From the NCBI GenBank assembly GCA_023418535.1, contig JAEZZN010000045.1, positions 1 through 9,528 of the forward strand: a stretch of 9,528 nucleotides of DNA. Reading direction: 5' to 3'. Source of the DNA: Bacillota bacterium (lineage in GTDB: Bacteria; Bacillota_A; Clostridia; Tissierellales; Peptoniphilaceae). Of the stretch, positions 6,850 to 9,528 are shown piece by piece (position 1 is the first letter of the stretch; every line of letters begins with the position of its first letter). The notes under the pieces were generated by a model that searched no databases, was not told where the DNA came from, and saw only the letters and a program-made list of their open reading frames with translations. The position numbers and the translations under genes were made by a program.

Positions 6850-9256
6850 AATATCCAATAGAATACATTACAATGGTTTGATTTAACACTCTCTGAATCG
6901 ACCAATTTCTATTTGTAAATGAATAATCTGCTGGATCATATATTTTTACTTCATTACCAATATATTCTGATAGTATTATAAAATGCCCTGAACTCGTAAA
7001 GTCTCCAGGACTTACTAAAGCAACCAATAATCTACCTTTGTCTAATTCATTTTTAACATTGCTAACAGTCTTTGTAGCTGCATATGATGATAATCCAAAT
7101 GTTTTAGGACCATAATAAAACATAGTAGCATAGCTAGTATATCCTGTTGACCAACCATTTGCAATTGCAACTTCCGTCATATCTTTTACATCTAGACTAG
7201 TATCACCTGTAAAATAACTATATACCATAGTTAATGCTGTTGGACCACAAGCTATATTAGCTATATAGTCGGTGTTTTTACCGTGCATATGCTCAAATCC
7301 CCATCTTTCATCAAATTGTGCAAGATATGGAACTTTTACTTTTCTCGTTGATTTAAGTGCATTTTGATAATCATAATCTAAATTTGTAGATGAACTACGA
7401 CCTTTGTAATCTTTATATTTTATAAGTGTGTTTACTGCTGTCGGATTGCTTCTAGTACCATCTTTAAGAAAATACGGAAGATTCCTAATTCTTTCATTAA
7501 TTTGTGTTTTTGTCAAATTAGTAGTTTTATTAGGATCAACAATTTCTCCAGTTACCTTTCTTCCATTGATAACTTCAGGTACTTTACCGTCAACTGTATA
7601 TAAGTATTTTGTATTTTTAAAACTATTTTGTACAGTTGCGACAACTGTTCTAGCATTTACATATCCATTTCCATATTTAATCCAATCAGAATCGCTAAAT
7701 TTATTAATATAAGTTCCATATGGTAAAGAACCAATTACTCTACTGCTAAGTGATGCACCACTTCTTATATTTAATGCCATTCTTGTATATCCTTTATGAT
7801 GTTTTTTATATAATCCAAAATTATAAAGATATACTGTTTTTTTACCACTATTTGTCGGTCCGACTGTAATCACATAATTATCTGAAGTTAAATTTCCGTG
7901 TACATACATTCCTGCATTGATAACACCTAATATTGTGCCATTTGGCTTTTCACGGAGATTTATTGTGCTATCTACATAACCTTCTACTGGAATAGTTGAT
8001 TTTAGTCCAAAATCATATAAATAATTTCCTTTATCTAAGTTTATCCAGCCATTAATATTTTTATATCCACTAATTAGACTATCCATTGCTTCTGCTCTAA
8101 GTATTTTACCATTTGGTGCTGTTCTAACATTTGTTGAAACTGGTAAAAACCCTTTTACTCTAATAGTTTCTAATAGACCGAAATCATATAGAAAATTTCC
8201 ATCTTCTAATCTAATCCAATTATTAGCACTCTTAATACCACTAACTAAACTTTCTTTTTCTTTAGCTTTAAGTATAGTGCCATTTGGTTTTGTTCTTACA
8301 TTAGTAGATACTGGAATAAAACCCTTTACTTTAATTGAATCTAATAGGCCAAAATCATATAAATAATTGCCATCTTCTAATTTTATCCAGCCATTAGATT
8401 CCTTAATTCCGCTTATTAAAGTGTTTTTTGATTCAACCCTAAGGATTTCTCCATTCGGTTTTGATCTTACATTTGTTGAAACAGGAATAAATCCCTTAAC
8501 TTCTATATTTTCTAATATACCAAAGTCATAAATATAATTTCCATCATCTAACCTTATCCATCCATTAGTCTCTTTGTGTCCACTTATTATACTATCTTTG
8601 TTTTTTAAGCCAACTATTTCACCATTTGGATATTTTCTCACATTTGATGGAACTGATACAAAACCTTTTACTGGAATTGTTTCTAATAGACCTATGTCAT
8701 ATAAATAATTGCCATCTTCTAATTTTATCCAGCCATTAGATTCCTTAATTCCTTTTATTAAACTACCATATTTTGCTATATCTATTATATCGCCATTCGG
8801 TTTTGATCTTATTTCTGTATCGTATTGTAAAAATCCTATAACAGCAAATCCTTCAGAAGATTCTATATCTTCATCTTTTACTTCTTCTTTAGATTCATTT
8901 TCTGCTTCAGATTCTTCAATAAAATTTTGTTCTTTCTTAGAATCTTCAATTATATTTTCTTCTTTTTCAGATTCTTCAAAAACATCCTCTTCCGAAATAT
9001 CGGTTTTTGACATTGTTTGTAAATCTTCTACAAATTCAGTTTCAGTTTCTAAATAATCATCTGATTTTTCTTTTGAAACACTTATATTTTCAATAATATC
9101 CATTTGTGCATTTGTTTCATTATTATGTATATTTAAAGATTTATCTTCTATATCTACTAATTTTTGAGATAAATCACTCGCAAATGAAATATTAGGTAAA
9201 AATAAAATTAATGTCAAAATAAATACGAAACATAAAATTTTCTTATACCCCTTCAA
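6848..9256 (-). CDS. Secreted SH3-repeat protein with C39-like cysteine peptidase domain
   Basis: An 802-residue exported protein. Residues 1-26 are a Sec signal peptide (MKGYKK, hydrophobic core, SFA-SD). Residues about 27-139 are low-complexity and rich in Glu, Ser and Asp, probably a flexible spacer. Five 57-residue SH3-like repeats follow at 140-196, 197-253, 254-310, 311-367 and 368-424, with the pattern KGFxxxxxNVRxxPNGxI and later NGWIxLxxGNYLYDFG. Two divergent copies lie at about 425-487 and 488-542. Residues 543-640 are unassigned. The C-terminal domain (about 641-802) resembles Peptidase_C39_2 (PF13529): Q647 as likely oxyanion residue, C670 in ACGPTA, H758 in SGHF, D774 in YDPAD. 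The family is papain-like; the substrate could be a protein or a wall peptide. The SH3 repeats suggest retention on the cell wall. Translation starts at TTG 9256. Start, frame and triad look intact. Confidence 0.88.
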   Translation of the reverse strand: MKGYKKILCFVFILTLILFLPNISFASDLSQKLVDIEDKSLNIHNNETNAQMDIIENISVSKEKSDDYLETETEFVEDLQTMSKTDISEEDVFEESEKEENIIEDSKKEQNFIEESEAENESKEEVKDEDIESSEGFAVIGFLQYDTEIRSKPNGDIIDIAKYGSLIKGIKESNGWIKLEDGNYLYDIGLLETIPVKGFVSVPSNVRKYPNGEIVGLKNKDSIISGHKETNGWIRLDDGNYIYDFGILENIEVKGFIPVSTNVRSKPNGEILRVESKNTLISGIKESNGWIKLEDGNYLYDFGLLDSIKVKGFIPVSTNVRTKPNGTILKAKEKESLVSGIKSANNWIRLEDGNFLYDFGLLETIRVKGFLPVSTNVRTAPNGKILRAEAMDSLISGYKNINGWINLDKGNYLYDFGLKSTIPVEGYVDSTINLREKPNGTILGVINAGMYVHGNLTSDNYVITVGPTNSGKKTVYLYNFGLYKKHHKGYTRMALNIRSGASLSSRVIGSLPYGTYINKFSDSDWIKYGNGYVNARTVVATVQNSFKNTKYLYTVDGKVPEVINGRKVTGEIVDPNKTTNLTKTQINERIRNLPYFLKDGTRSNPTAVNTLIKYKDYKGRSSSTNLDYDYQNALKSTRKVKVPYLAQFDERWGFEHMHGKNTDYIANIACGPTALTMVYSYFTGDTSLDVKDMTEVAIANGWSTGYTSYATMFYYGPKTFGLSSYAATKTVSNVKNELDKGRLLVALVSPGDFTSSGHFIILSEYIGNEVKIYDPADYSFTNRNWSIQRVLNQTIVMYSIGY
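7985..8839 (-). repeat. Five tandem 171-bp repeats encoding SH3-like modules
   Basis: Five in-frame copies of exactly 171 bp (57 codons each) inside the peptidase gene. The best conserved parts encode the N-terminal NVRxxPNG segment and the GWI-L-GNYLYDFGLL segment. Copies one and three share a 56-bp block with no difference (8697-8752 and 8355-8410, offset 342 = two units), while neighbouring copies differ more. Copies six and seven (about 7631-7984) are recognisable only at protein level. Confidence 0.9.
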
Positions 9257-9264
9257 AATTACAT

Positions 9265-9270
9265 CCCCCT
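9265..9270 (-). promoter_or_regulatory. Ribosome binding site that selects a TTG start
   Basis: AGGGGG on the minus strand lies eight bases before TTG at 9256, which leads directly into a good signal peptide. An ATG at 9264-9262 abuts the site and is followed at once by TAA, so it cannot be the gene's start. No in-frame ATG exists nearby upstream. Confidence 0.75.
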
Positions 9271-9287
9271 TAAATAATTTTACAAAT

Positions 9288-9296
9288 ATTATATCA
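9288..9296 (-). promoter_or_regulatory. Extended -10 promoter of the peptidase gene
   Basis: TGATATAAT on the minus strand is an extended -10 (TG-n-TATAAT, hexamer 9288-9293). No good -35 is seen at 17 bp, which fits an extended -10 promoter. Transcription would start near 9281, leaving a leader of about 25 bases including the ribosome binding site. Confidence 0.65.
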
Positions 9297-9408
9297 CAAA
9301 TAATTTTTATTATATAATAATTATATATTAAAATTTAGTTAATAAATCTTAATATGTAATTTTAATATATTATTAAACAAGATAATAGTTTTAACACAAA
9401 TAAAATCA

Positions 9409-9528
9409 AAACTACCAGCTTAGCTGGTAGTTTGCACTGCGCCTATAAGGCGCGAATACCGGCACGCCCCTATTGGGGCTCCGAGTATTCTATCACACGC
9501 ACCACTATCCCAACTACTGCTGAAGCAG
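9409..9528 (+). ncRNA. GC-rich multi-hairpin RNA or transposon end, possibly an OMEGA (HEARO-type) RNA; cut by window edge
   Basis: Four hairpins follow one another. H1: 9409-9420 with 9422-9433 (12 complementary bases, realistic loop CTTAG). H2: 9439-9443 with 9449-9453. H3: GAATAC 9454-9459 with 9485-9490, CGG 9460-9462 with CCG 9481-9483, GCCCC 9466-9470 with GGGGC 9475-9479, loop TATT. H4: CTGC 9517-9520 with GCAG 9525-9528, at the edge. By hand count 9421-9528 is about 55% GC, against about 8% in 9301-9400. No reading frame is convincing. Such structured GC islands in AT-rich Firmicutes are typical of IS200/IS605-superfamily ends and the guide RNAs of IscB (RNA 5' of the gene, plus strand here) or TnpB (RNA 3' of the gene, minus strand). 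The plus orientation is a guess, and the family call rests on architecture alone. Confidence 0.45.

Noticed and set aside
7428..7712. Plus-strand open frame of 94 codons with hydrophobic stretches
   Set aside because: Antisense to the peptidase gene; the hydrophobicity comes from reading the opposite strand of polar codons.
7985..8839. CRISPR-like or satellite array
   Set aside because: Repeats are 171 bp, in frame and protein-coding, with no spacers.
8709..9056. Plus-strand Ser-rich open frame of 115 codons
   Set aside because: It mirrors the GAA/GAT/TCT-rich spacer of the peptidase gene on the other strand.
9301..9400. Possible genes or promoter in the AT-rich stretch beside the GC island
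   Set aside because: About 8% GC with many TATA-like strings; nothing stands out beyond chance.
9409..9528. tRNA, rRNA fragment or short protein gene at the right edge
   Set aside because: No cloverleaf or T-loop motif is visible, and the open frames on either strand are short and lack start signals; the longest minus-strand one checked stops after 18 codons inside hairpin three.

Overview
The window looks like a very AT-rich, low-GC Gram-positive chromosome. The evidence is strong AGGAGG ribosome binding sites, Sec signal peptides, a CcpA-type cre operator and secreted SH3-like wall modules. The mix of a secreted amylopullulanase and multi-SH3 secreted proteins suggests an anaerobic Firmicute such as the Anaerococcus/Peptoniphilus group (Tissierellia). 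That placement is inference from general resemblance, not from a marker gene.

All three protein genes are on the minus strand. From right to left: positions 9256-6848 encode an 802-residue secreted protein with a Glu-rich spacer, five regular 57-residue SH3-like repeats plus two divergent ones, and a C-terminal C39-like cysteine peptidase domain. It ends in a 19-bp perfect terminator hairpin. Positions 6707-6285 encode a 140-residue single-domain cupin with its own terminator. Positions 5943-1 encode the first 1981 residues of a giant secreted amylopullulanase, cut by the left edge. It carries starch-binding modules, a complete alpha-amylase GH13 domain, a third CBM41-like module and a complete type I pullulanase GH13 domain, followed by the start of an SH3-like module of the same type as the repeats in the 802-residue protein.

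The 341-bp gap upstream of the amylopullulanase holds the clearest regulation. There is a near-consensus sigma-A promoter whose -35 is overlapped by a full-consensus cre site, and a second plausible promoter upstream overlapped by a degenerate cre. This predicts glucose repression of alpha-glucan (starch/glycogen/pullulan) breakdown. The terminators suggest the three genes are transcribed mostly separately. The functional links are secretion, a shared surface-targeting module between the glucanase and the peptidase, and a 19-nt leader identical in the glucanase and cupin genes.

The last 120 bp (9409-9528) differ sharply from the rest: about 55% GC by hand count beside about 8% GC just to the left, with four consecutive hairpins. 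This looks like a structured RNA at the edge of a mobile element, most likely an OMEGA (HEARO/IscB- or TnpB-type) RNA or an IS200/IS605-type end. The partner gene would lie outside the window.
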